Positions 1 through 5,608 of a DNA stretch of 5,608 nt are shown piece by piece (position 1 is the stretch's first letter; each line of letters starts with the position of its first letter). The stretch covers positions 7,984-13,591 of the forward strand of contig VAZU01000249.1 of NCBI GenBank assembly GCA_005884745.1. Reading direction: 5' to 3'. Both the position numbers and the translations under genes were made by a program. The notes below the pieces were generated by a model. The model did not search any database. It had not been told where the DNA came from and saw nothing but the letters and a program-made list of their open reading frames with translations. Source of the stretch: Alphaproteobacteria bacterium (lineage in GTDB: Bacteria; Pseudomonadota; Alphaproteobacteria; Rhizobiales; Xanthobacteraceae).

Positions 1-485
1 AGCGTGCTCGTCTCCATCGGGTGAACGTTGCCGAGGCTTGCCAAGAGGTGAAGAGAAACGGCGTCGATGGTTTTCGGAATATACAGCGTAGCCGTTCCCT
101 CATATTCGGCCAAAGCGCACGCGTGGACTCGCGCTCGAGACCCCAGCATTGCGGCCGCGAACCGTGCCATGTTTGGATTTGGCTCGAAAGCCTCGACAGA
201 GTCCGCTATCCTCGACAAGGCATAGCTGTAAATACCGCGGTTTGAGCCAACGTCGATCGCCATGCGATTTTTGGGCACGATATCCCGCAGAATGGACAAT
301 TCCGGCTCGCATCGCCTCTGCTCCTTGGCAACTTTGTATGGGAAGTAAAGCCATCCGGGGACAAACAACAGCTTCAGACCGTCCTCAATCGACAAGCTGA
401 TCTGCTGCGACCGTAAATACGGTTGAATCAGTGCCTTGCATAAACGCTTCCAAGGCCTGTTCAGGCGATCCTTGATCAAAAACAT
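1..485 (-). CDS. FkbM-family SAM-dependent methyltransferase (3' end beyond the window)
   Basis: Reading the minus strand from ATG 485 gives 161 codons with no stop up to the window edge, so the C-terminus (about 70-120 residues by family norm) is missing. The class I methyltransferase SAM site is clear: residues 76-84 read AIDVGSNRG (motif I, DxGxNxG), followed at 98-104 by VEAFEPN, whose acidic residue after the second strand should bind the SAM ribose. Residues 118-136 (ARVHACALAEYEGTATLYI) match the region after motif II in FkbM proteins. Known FkbM enzymes O-methylate sugars or polyketides; next to gmd and glycosyltransferases, a glycan sugar is the likely acceptor (inference). I chose ATG 485 because GGAAGG lies 7 bp upstream. 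ATG 530 is in frame but lacks a good ribosome binding site and sits about where a predicted transcript would start. The frame stays open further upstream without adding recognisable domain sequence. Base composition is about 53% G+C, well below the other genes, which suggests transfer. Confidence 0.85.
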   Translation of the reverse strand, partial: MFLIKDRLNRPWKRLCKALIQPYLRSQQISLSIEDGLKLLFVPGWLYFPYKVAKEQRRCEPELSILRDIVPKNRMAIDVGSNRGIYSYALSRIADSVEAFEPNPNMARFAAAMLGSRARVHACALAEYEGTATLYIPKTIDAVSLHLLASLGNVHPMETST

Positions 486-492
486 CGCGCAA

Positions 493-498
493 CCTTCC
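493..498 (-). promoter_or_regulatory. Ribosome binding site deciding the methyltransferase start
   Basis: On the minus strand GGAAGG stands 7 bases before ATG 485. It is one of the better Shine-Dalgarno matches in the window and is the main reason to prefer this start over the in-frame ATG at 530. This is a sequence match only. Confidence 0.5.
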
Positions 499-536
499 GC
501 AGAGTAGGGAAGCTGGCTCAACCGAGCCATCGTCGT

Positions 537-564
537 AAAATAATTGTTTTCCGACCCGTGTCCA
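537..564 (-). promoter_or_regulatory. Possible sigma-70-type promoter for the methyltransferase gene
   Basis: In the 191-bp gap (486-676) between gmd and the methyltransferase, the minus strand carries TGGACA at 564-559 (5 of 6 matches to TTGACA), a 16-bp spacer, and TATTTT at 542-537 (4 of 6 to TATAAT). It lies in an A/T-rich patch (GGAAAACAATTATTTTA) that stands out from its GC-rich surroundings. Transcription would start near 530, giving an untranslated leader of roughly 45 bases before ATG 485. If real, the methyltransferase can be expressed independently of gmd. The rest of the gap holds no convincing gene. It has one 6-bp hairpin (arms 593-588 and 575-570) without a T-run. Confidence 0.3.
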
Positions 565-676
565 TGACCCGCGACGGGGAAACGCCGGTCGCGAGAGCGC
601 TTGTTGTGTTGCCCCGTCCGTTCCGGCGCCCATGCCCGTCCCCTCGACGAAAATGATCGAATTCCCGCAGACTGCG

Positions 677-1705
677 CTAACTCCGCCTCGCCAATCGCTC
701 GAAGTCGTTCTTCACCATCATGTCCACCAGGCCCGCAAACGACACCTGCGGGCTCCAGCCAAGCTGCCGGCGGGCTTTGCTGGCGTCCCCGCGCAAGGAC
801 TGCACTTCCACGGGACGGTAGAACTCCTCGTCGATACGGATGATCACCTTGCCGTTGCGGTCCAATCCGACTTCCTCGAAGCCGGCGCCGGTCCAGCGCA
901 CGTCCATCTCCAGCACCTTCGCGGCGGTTTCGACGAAGTCCCGCACGGAATGGCTCGTGCCGGTCGCGATCACGTAATCGTCCGGCTTCTCGTGCTGCAG
1001 CATCAGGTGCATCGCTTTCACGTAATCCCCGGCGAACCCCCAATCGCGCACCGCGCGCAGGTTTCCGAGCGAAAAGTCGTCCTGGAGCCCCAGCTTCAGC
1101 TTCGCGAGCGACATGCTGATCTTGCGCGTGACGAAATGCTCCCCCCGGCGAGGAGATTCATGGTTGAAGAGGATGCCCGAGCACATGAACAGGCCGTGCT
1201 TGTCACGGTAGGGTTTGACGAAATGCTCGTAGGCAAGCAGCTTGGCTTCGCCATAGGGGCTCACCGGCGCGAACGGCGAGTGCTCGTTCTGCGGCGGCGG
1301 CGTTTTCCCGAACATCTCGCTGGTGGAGGCGTGATAGATTCGGACCTGCGGATTGACGTGCATCGCCTCGTGCAGCAGGCGGCCCACCCCGAGATAGTTC
1401 ACCTCCATGGTCTCGTCGGGGCACTTGAAGGAGATGCCCACGTCGGACTGTGCGGCAAGATTGTAGATCTCGTGAGGCTGCGATTGCTCGAGCGCGGAGC
1501 GCAGCGAGGCGCCGTCGCGCAAATTGCCGTAGACGATATGGATCCGTCGCCGCGGATGCACGAGCCCGTCGATCCGCATCATCGGATCGAGACTGGTGCG
1601 GCGGACGAGGCCCCATACCTCGTACCCGAGGTTGAGGAGATGCTCGGCCAGATACGAGCCGTCCTGCCCCGTTATGCCGGTGATGAGCGCTCTTTTGTCG
1701 GCCAT
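677..1705 (-). CDS. gmd: GDP-mannose 4,6-dehydratase
   Basis: A 342-residue cytosolic enzyme of the extended short-chain dehydrogenase/reductase family, within the usual 320-370 residues. It converts GDP-D-mannose to GDP-4-keto-6-deoxy-D-mannose, the shared precursor of GDP-rhamnose, GDP-fucose and GDP-perosamine. The N-terminal Rossmann motif is TGITGQDGSYLAEHL (glycines at 10, 13 and 16), with RR at 35-36 as expected for NADP binding. The catalytic set is present: T128 and E130 in ASTSEMFG, and Y151/K155 in SPYGEAK (YxxxK). The Gmd signature NHESPRRGEHFVTRKI lies at 181-196 and the substrate-domain motif EFYRPVEV at 294-301. The start at 1705 is chosen because the Rossmann strand begins at once (MADKRALITG). 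The same frame is open upstream to 2674, but that stretch lies antisense to the neighbouring transferase and shows no domain. The Shine-Dalgarno is weak. Divergent from the transferase operon; no GDP-4-keto-6-deoxymannose reductase or aminotransferase is visible beside it. Confidence 0.95.
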   Translation of the reverse strand: MADKRALITGITGQDGSYLAEHLLNLGYEVWGLVRRTSLDPMMRIDGLVHPRRRIHIVYGNLRDGASLRSALEQSQPHEIYNLAAQSDVGISFKCPDETMEVNYLGVGRLLHEAMHVNPQVRIYHASTSEMFGKTPPPQNEHSPFAPVSPYGEAKLLAYEHFVKPYRDKHGLFMCSGILFNHESPRRGEHFVTRKISMSLAKLKLGLQDDFSLGNLRAVRDWGFAGDYVKAMHLMLQHEKPDDYVIATGTSHSVRDFVETAAKVLEMDVRWTGAGFEEVGLDRNGKVIIRIDEEFYRPVEVQSLRGDASKARRQLGWSPQVSFAGLVDMMVKNDFERLARRS

Positions 1706-1879
1706 GTCCGCTGCGATCTCGTATGCCGCGCAATTCCGCGATCCGTCGGCGGGATCACGCGAGACTTGCCGTGACCCGTTCGAGATATTAAGCCATTCAC
1801 GCCGTATGCGGCGGGGCATGGGGTCGCGGCGGCGAAGAGAAATCATCGCGGCGTCGCGGGACGGGGGCTCCGGAGTAAC
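1706..1879. promoter_or_regulatory. Divergent intergenic region between gmd and the glycosyltransferase operon
   Basis: These 174 bp separate two head-to-head genes and should hold promoters for both. The only A/T-rich spot is GATATTAA at 1784-1791. On the plus strand TTGCCG at 1766-1771 could serve as a -35, but at 17-bp spacing the -10 would be TAAGCC, a poor match. On the minus strand TAATAT is a possible -10 without a recognisable -35. Just beside it is a 5-bp inverted repeat, CGCCG-TATG-CGGCG (1800-1813), which could be a small hairpin or half of an operator. Position supports a regulatory role; no individual promoter can be assigned with confidence. Confidence 0.4.
1872..1875 (+). promoter_or_regulatory. 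Ribosome binding site of the first glycosyltransferase
   Basis: GGAG followed by the 4-base spacer TAAC and then ATG at 1880. The spacing is a little short but usable, and it fixes the start. No competing in-frame ATG is nearby. Confidence 0.5.
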
Positions 1880-2965
1880 ATGAGAATTCTGCAGATTCAT
1901 TCCGGAAATGCCGTCAACGGCGCCGTCCGCTATGCGGCGGTGGTGTCCCGCCTGCTGGCGCTGCGCGGCCACGAGATCGTCATCCTGCAGCGGCCGGGTC
2001 TCGATCTCGGGTCGATCCTGCCGATGCCGAGCAACATCGAGGTCCAGACTTCCTCGTTGCGACGCGTGCCGGAGGAGATCCGCCGGTTCGGAGAGTTCTG
2101 CCGCAGTCGCGGCATCGACGCCATTCACACCCATATGAGCAGCGCCCATGCGTTCGGCGCATTGCTGCGCATGTTCTACCGCGTGCCGTGCGTCGCGACC
2201 ACGCACAGCTTGAACTATCAGCTGCATTGGTTCGTGAACGATCGGGTGATTTGTCACAACGAAGAATCCATGCGGTTCATGCACAATTGGAACCGGGTGG
2301 CGCGCCGCAAGCTGCGCCAGGTGCCCGCCTTCGTCGATGAGTCCTATCTCGAGCCCGCAGCCGAGGCGCCGGCGTCGACGCGCTGCCGCCTCGGCATCGC
2401 GAAAGACCGCCTGATGCTCGTCACCATCGGCAATGTCGAGCGGCGCAAGGGCGTTCACGACATCGTCGAGGCGATGCCGCAGGTGCTCCAGGCCGGGCTC
2501 GACGTGTGCCTGTTGGTGGCGGGCTGGTTCCACAGCGCCGGCTATCGCGCCGAGGTCGAGGAGCGGGCGCGCGCGCTCGGCGTTGCGGAACGGGTGACCT
2601 GGCTGACGCGGATATCGGATGCTGACATCGTGCATGCGCTTCGCGCCGCCGACCTCTATGTGCAGGCTTCGCACGTGGAGACCGGACCGCTGGTGGTGCT
2701 GGAGGCGATGGCGATCGGGCTGCCGGTCGTGGGGACGGTTTGCGGGTCCATGCCGGACTTCATCGTGCCGGGCCTCACCGGCGAGCTGGTCCCGCCGGGA
2801 AAGCCTGCGGCGCTGGGCGAAGCCATCGTGCGCGCGCTGCGCGATCCCGAACGCCGGCGCGGCATGGGGCGCGAGGGCCGCAAACGTTTCGCCTCGCAGT
2901 TCAGCGCCGAGGTGAACATTCCCAAGATCGAGGCGATCCTAGCGGAGGCCGCGGGCCGGGCCTGA
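1880..2965 (+). CDS. GT4-type glycosyltransferase (GT-B fold)
   Basis: A 361-residue retaining glycosyltransferase, typical in length for family GT4. It should act on the cytoplasmic face of the inner membrane, moving a sugar from a nucleotide donor to a growing LPS or polysaccharide chain. The N-terminal acceptor domain starts with MRILQIHSGNAVNGAVRYAA, where the NGAVR stretch replaces the usual glycine-rich GGxxR loop. It continues through the strands HEIVIL (31-36) and DAIHTH (80-85). The C-terminal donor domain begins near 178 with LMLVTIGNVERRKGVHDIVEA, where R/K at 188-190 should bind donor phosphates. The EX7E motif is E267-TGPLVVL-E275, followed by GLPVVGT and the family-typical GLTGELVPPG. 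No signal peptide or membrane segment is seen, so membrane attachment would be peripheral. It is the first gene of a three-transferase operon, with a 53-bp gap to the next. The donor and acceptor sugars cannot be read from the sequence; GDP-linked sugar made via the divergent gmd is one possibility. Confidence 0.92.
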   Translation: MRILQIHSGNAVNGAVRYAAVVSRLLALRGHEIVILQRPGLDLGSILPMPSNIEVQTSSLRRVPEEIRRFGEFCRSRGIDAIHTHMSSAHAFGALLRMFYRVPCVATTHSLNYQLHWFVNDRVICHNEESMRFMHNWNRVARRKLRQVPAFVDESYLEPAAEAPASTRCRLGIAKDRLMLVTIGNVERRKGVHDIVEAMPQVLQAGLDVCLLVAGWFHSAGYRAEVEERARALGVAERVTWLTRISDADIVHALRAADLYVQASHVETGPLVVLEAMAIGLPVVGTVCGSMPDFIVPGLTGELVPPGKPAALGEAIVRALRDPERRRGMGREGRKRFASQFSAEVNIPKIEAILAEAAGRA

Positions 2966-3018
2966 CATGGCCTGGGTTCGGCAGCAAAGTGCAAATTGGA
3001 TCGCCCGGGACCCAGCGG

Positions 3019-4107
3019 ATGGCCAGCATCATCATTGCCGATAAAACCCGGCACTATGACGGCACCTATTTGGAGACACGAGCGCTGGGCGGTACCGAAT
3101 CCTCGGTGATCCAGCTCGCCCGTGAGCTCGCTCGACGCCGGCATGAGGTGACCGTCTACACCCATTGCGACGGCCCGATCGAACACGAAGGCGTGCTTTG
3201 GAAGCCGCTCTCCGGACCGCGTCCGGAGAGCTGCGATCTCTACATCGCGGTTCACCAGCCGGAGCTCCTGGGCTTCGTGAAGCGGCCCCGGCGCCGCGCC
3301 ATTTGGGTGATCTGGCCGGTCAATCAGCTCAAGCACTACAAGAAGATCTGGCGTGCGTGGTGGTACCGCCCGGTTCCGGTGCTCGCCAGCCTTCACCAGG
3401 CCCGCATGTATTCGCCTTTCCTGCCGCACCGGGATCCTCACATCGTCATCCCGCTGGGCTTGCCGGATGACGTGCGAGGCCATCCTCCGCTGCACAACGC
3501 TCCGCCCCGGCGCGCGATCTTCACCTCGCGACCGACGCTCAATCTGCGAGGGCTCGTCGAGATCTGGGCGCATCGCATCCTGCCGCGCGTGCGGGACGCG
3601 GTACTCGACGTTTATGGCGTGCACGATCTGCAACCCGGCCAAGAAGCCTGGGACGCATGGGAGGGTTCATTTCTTCCGGCGGGCGCCGCGCCGGAGGTGA
3701 AGCGGTCCGTGCAGGTGCATCCGAGCGTGAGCCGCAAGGCGCTGATCGAGGCCAATCGGGCATCGCGCGTGCTGCTCTATCTGGGCCACAAGGCGGAGGC
3801 GTTCTGCCTGGCGGTGGCCGAGGCGCAGGCGCTCGGTGTCCCTGCCGTGGTCGGGCCGGTGGCTGCGATGCCCGAACGAGTCATCGACGGCGTGACCGGG
3901 TTTCATCATGCGGATCCGCAGCGCTTCGCCGATGCCGCGGTTTCCATTCTGACCGACGATGCGCTGTGGCGGCGCCAGCACGAGGCGGCGCTGCGCCACC
4001 AGCAGGGCATCAGCTGGTCCGAGCAGGCGGGTCGGCTCGAGGCCGCGCTGCTGGGCGACCGAATTGCGCTCTACCGATCGGTCCTCGATGTCCCGGATCG
4101 GGGCTGA
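3019..4107 (+). CDS. Divergent GT4-like glycosyltransferase
   Basis: A 362-residue GT-B protein, second of three transferases. Residues 18-49 hold an ALGGTESSVIQLARELA stretch, the GGxE/S acceptor-side loop and helix common in GT4 enzymes, followed by the strand HEVTVYTH. The donor half shows an EX7E motif, E260-AFCLAVA-E268, then LGVPAVVGPVAAMPE and GVTGFHH, as in GT4. Between the domains, residues 87-116 (KRPRRRAIWVIWP, then KHYKKIWRAWW) are unusually basic and tryptophan-rich, which fits a surface that docks on acidic membrane lipid (inference). The usual phosphate-binding R/K after the first donor strand may be R171 in FTSRPTLNLRGL. Start: ATG 3019 leads directly into the first strand (MASIIIADKT), with GGGA 8 bp upstream. 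GTG 2989 is an in-frame alternative, and the frame is open back to 2740 only as overlap with the previous gene. The gap to the following gene is 26 bp. Substrates unknown; it might add a core or O-antigen sugar. Confidence 0.85.
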   Translation: MASIIIADKTRHYDGTYLETRALGGTESSVIQLARELARRRHEVTVYTHCDGPIEHEGVLWKPLSGPRPESCDLYIAVHQPELLGFVKRPRRRAIWVIWPVNQLKHYKKIWRAWWYRPVPVLASLHQARMYSPFLPHRDPHIVIPLGLPDDVRGHPPLHNAPPRRAIFTSRPTLNLRGLVEIWAHRILPRVRDAVLDVYGVHDLQPGQEAWDAWEGSFLPAGAAPEVKRSVQVHPSVSRKALIEANRASRVLLYLGHKAEAFCLAVAEAQALGVPAVVGPVAAMPERVIDGVTGFHHADPQRFADAAVSILTDDALWRRQHEAALRHQQGISWSEQAGRLEAALLGDRIALYRSVLDVPDRG

Positions 4108-4133
4108 CCGTCGATGGACGCAGTGACGCGGTC

Positions 4134-5171
4134 ATGACTCCGTCAGCCGGCATGCCAGCGCGCCCAATCGCGGTCCTGGTCGAGCGCGAGGGCCTCGGCG
4201 ACGTGCTGTTGAAGCTGCCGCTGCTGCGGGCGATCGCGCGGGGTTTTCCGGACTGTCCGATCTGGTGGATCTCGACCCATCAGACCGATATGGCCGGGCC
4301 GCTGCGGCAGTTCATGCCGGGAGAGCTCGCCGTCGTGAGAGAGCACGCGGGACTGGGCAAGCCGCTGCGCGAGGCCGCGCGCAGGCTGCGGGAATATCCG
4401 GGCTTTTCGCTCATCTTCGACACGCGCAGCCGGATCGCCAACGTCTGGCTGGCGCGCCACATCCTTGCGCACGAGAAATTTTTCTGCTGCCTGCCGGGCT
4501 ATTTCCTCAGCAGCGCGCGACCGCCGGGCCGGTTCACGCGGCCGCGGCACATCGGCGAGCGGGCGTTGAGCCTGGCGCAGGCGGCGCTGGGAGCGGCGGC
4601 CGATGCGAGCGGAGCGCTTGAAGCAACCACCGCGGCGCGCCAAGCCGCGCAAGCCGTACTGCCGGAGGGGCCGCTCTATGTCGGGCTCGGCGTGGGAAGC
4701 CGGAACGCGCGCAAGAATTGGCCGATCGAGAAATTCGCCGAGCTGTCGCGCAGCCTTTCCGGGCGGGGCATGGCGCCGGTCCTGCTGCTCGGCCCGCGCG
4801 AGATCGAGCGCGCGGAAGCGATCCGCGCCGCCGTTCCGGCATTCGCGAGCGTGGATTTGACCGGCTCATCCGCCGGTAGCGGCTCGTTCGATTTCACCAT
4901 CGCGATCGCCGAGCGGCTTGCCGTCGTCGTCGCCAACGACAGCGGCACCGGTCATCTGTTCGCAGCGGCGGGTCGCCCGATCGTCAGCCTGTTCGGGCCG
5001 ACCGACCCGCGCCGGTGGGCGCCGTTCGCGCCGCTGCGAAAAACGCTGTGGGCGCGGGAGTTCGGCGGCGAGGCGATGGAATGCATCCCGCCGCAGGCCG
5101 TGAGCGCAGCCGTCGAGGAGATCCTGGGTCGAACCGGGTTTGCGGCAATGCCCTCGCGAATGCCGAGGTAG
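4134..5171 (+). CDS. GT9 family glycosyltransferase (ADP-heptose:LPS heptosyltransferase-like)
   Basis: A 345-residue inverting GT-B enzyme, the normal length for GT9 (WaaC/WaaF/RfaQ type). Members transfer heptose from ADP-heptose to Kdo or heptose of the LPS inner core in the cytosol. The N-terminal signature EGLGDVLLKLPLLRAI (19-34) contains D23, equivalent to the catalytic Asp of WaaC (GDVL motif). The donor half begins with LYVGLGVGSRNARKNWPIEKF (181-201), where the K194 region contacts donor phosphates in relatives. VVANDSGTGHLFAAAGRPIVSLFGPTDP (265-292) is the family C-terminal signature, with D269 and H274 spaced as in WaaC. Start: ATG 4134 begins a frame that continues into the first strand (PIAVLVE). 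ATG 4152 (residue 7) is equally possible, and neither has a good Shine-Dalgarno, so translation may depend on the upstream gene. The frame is open back to 3657, but only as overlap with the previous coding sequence. Last gene of the operon, tail-to-tail with lptF. GT9 members also include non-heptose transferases, so the exact sugar is uncertain. Confidence 0.9.
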   Translation: MTPSAGMPARPIAVLVEREGLGDVLLKLPLLRAIARGFPDCPIWWISTHQTDMAGPLRQFMPGELAVVREHAGLGKPLREAARRLREYPGFSLIFDTRSRIANVWLARHILAHEKFFCCLPGYFLSSARPPGRFTRPRHIGERALSLAQAALGAAADASGALEATTAARQAAQAVLPEGPLYVGLGVGSRNARKNWPIEKFAELSRSLSGRGMAPVLLLGPREIERAEAIRAAVPAFASVDLTGSSAGSGSFDFTIAIAERLAVVVANDSGTGHLFAAAGRPIVSLFGPTDPRRWAPFAPLRKTLWAREFGGEAMECIPPQAVSAAVEEILGRTGFAAMPSRMPR

Positions 5172-5200
5172 TCGACGCCCGAGCGACGCCGGCGGGTCGT

Positions 5201-5608
5201 TCAGGTCGGCGCCTCGCGCACCACCCGCTCGGAAATCGAAGACAGAAAATTGGCCAGCGAGGCCGGCGGCTCGATCGTGACACCGCGCCGGATCGCCAGC
5301 GTGCCCAAGCCGCAGGCGAGGATCACCGAGCCATAGAGGACGAGGAGGGCGGCGGGCGTCTGGATCGAGAGCACGATGCAGGCAAACCCGATCAATCGCA
5401 GCATCGCCACGCCGCCGATCGCCAGGGTCACCGCGAAGGCCCGGCTTTGGCGCGTGGTGCGCGGGCCGCCGATCGCCGCGAACGCGATCACGACGAAAGC
5501 CAGCGGATAGAGCGGCGCAAGCAGCCGGTCGTGGAGATCGGCGCGAAAGTGCCCGGGCTGGGCCTTCACCAGGGGATCGTCGGGATCGGGAGCGAACAGC
5601 TGCCACAG
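5201..5608 (-). CDS. lptF: LPS export ABC permease LptF, C-terminal part (5' end beyond the window)
   Basis: The last 135 codons of a larger gene (family length about 360-400 residues), ending in TGA at 5203-5201. LptF pairs with LptG in the inner membrane and, with the LptB ATPase, extracts LPS and feeds it to the periplasmic Lpt bridge. Visible residues 7-35 (PDPDDP, then PGHFRADLHDRLLAPLYPL) match the conserved stretch before the last membrane segments in YjgP/YjgQ proteins. Three hydrophobic segments follow, at about 30-48, 58-82 and 86-106, separated by the charged loop GGPRTTRQSR. The tail after residue 107 is soluble and cytoplasmic by expectation. A GTG at 5569 gives an internal reading start but is not the gene start, since the conserved sequence continues upstream to the edge. 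LptF and LptG are similar; the DDP...PGxFRAELHDRL-type sequence favours LptF. It converges on the GT9 gene with a 29-bp gap. No lptG follows it. Confidence 0.85.
   Translation of the reverse strand: MWQLFAPDPDDPLVKAQPGHFRADLHDRLLAPLYPLAFVVIAFAAIGGPRTTRQSRAFAVTLAIGGVAMLRLIGFACIVLSIQTPAALLVLYGSVILACGLGTLAIRRGVTIEPPASLANFLSSISERVVREAPT

Noticed and set aside
570..593. Inverted repeat with 6-bp arms (CGCGAC / GTCGCG) downstream of gmd as a terminator.
   Set aside because: The 12-base loop is long for the short stem and no T-run follows on the minus strand; such short repeats are frequent by chance at this GC content.
385..633. Minus-strand 82-codon frame spanning the gap between gmd and the methyltransferase.
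   Set aside because: Overlaps the methyltransferase coding sequence in another frame, has no good ribosome binding site and no recognisable sequence.
632..1774. Plus-strand open frame of 380 codons.
   Set aside because: It lies wholly opposite gmd and its translation is a low-complexity His/Arg/Val-rich shadow with no recognisable fold or motif.
1706..2674. The gmd reading frame stays open upstream for another 323 codons, suggesting a 665-residue fusion protein.
   Set aside because: The extra part is antisense to a clear GT4 glycosyltransferase, rich in Arg/His/Ala and without domain signals. Gmd motifs begin exactly at ATG 1705. Long antisense frames are common in GC-rich DNA.
2656..3642. 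Minus-strand open frame of 328 codons opposite the first two glycosyltransferases.
   Set aside because: Shadow frame: no domain motifs, and composition typical of the antisense of GC-rich coding sequence.
5172..5200. Possible bidirectional terminator between the GT9 gene and lptF.
   Set aside because: Only short imperfect complementarity (CGAC/GTCG with a few extra pairs) and no T-run on either strand, so no intrinsic terminator can be supported.
4866..5606. Minus-strand open frame of 246 codons covering the lptF region and part of GT9.
   Set aside because: It runs in a different frame from the one showing the LptF hydrophobic segments and conserved motif, and its Arg/Pro/Ala-rich translation has no membrane segments.

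Overview
The window is a compact, GC-rich stretch of surface-polysaccharide genes. It most likely comes from an alphaproteobacterium, perhaps Hyphomicrobiales/Rhizobiales or a relative. This placement rests on the high GC of most genes (hand counts of sampled lines give about 63-77% G+C), weak Shine-Dalgarno sequences, and an LptF C-terminus resembling alphaproteobacterial homologues. It is an inference from sequence character, not from a database search.

Layout from left to right. (1) 1-485, minus: most of an FkbM-family SAM-dependent methyltransferase, with its C-terminus cut off by the left edge. Its base composition is clearly lower in GC than the rest. (2) 486-676: 191 bp with no gene, containing a plausible promoter for the methyltransferase. 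(3) 677-1705, minus: a complete GDP-mannose 4,6-dehydratase (gmd). (4) 1706-1879: a divergent intergenic region between two head-to-head transcription units. (5) 1880-2965, 3019-4107 and 4134-5171, plus: three consecutive glycosyltransferase genes with 53- and 26-bp gaps, evidently one operon. They are a GT4-type enzyme, a second more divergent GT4-like enzyme, and a GT9 (ADP-heptose:LPS heptosyltransferase-like) enzyme. (6) 5201-5608, minus: the C-terminal part of lptF, an inner-membrane permease of the Lpt LPS exporter. It converges on the GT9 gene across only 29 bp.

Taken together, the genes make a lipopolysaccharide (core and/or O-antigen) or related glycan locus. Gmd makes GDP-4-keto-6-deoxymannose, the precursor of rhamnose-, fucose- or perosamine-type sugars. 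The FkbM enzyme probably O-methylates a sugar, the three transferases assemble the oligosaccharide, and LptF belongs to the machinery that moves finished LPS to the outer membrane. The enzyme that converts the Gmd product to a final sugar is not in the window, so the sugar's identity is open.

I see no RNA genes, CRISPR arrays, insertion sequences or long repeats, and no evidence of a wholly new system. The points most worth checking are the low-GC methyltransferase, lptF with no lptG directly downstream, and the unassigned second glycosyltransferase.
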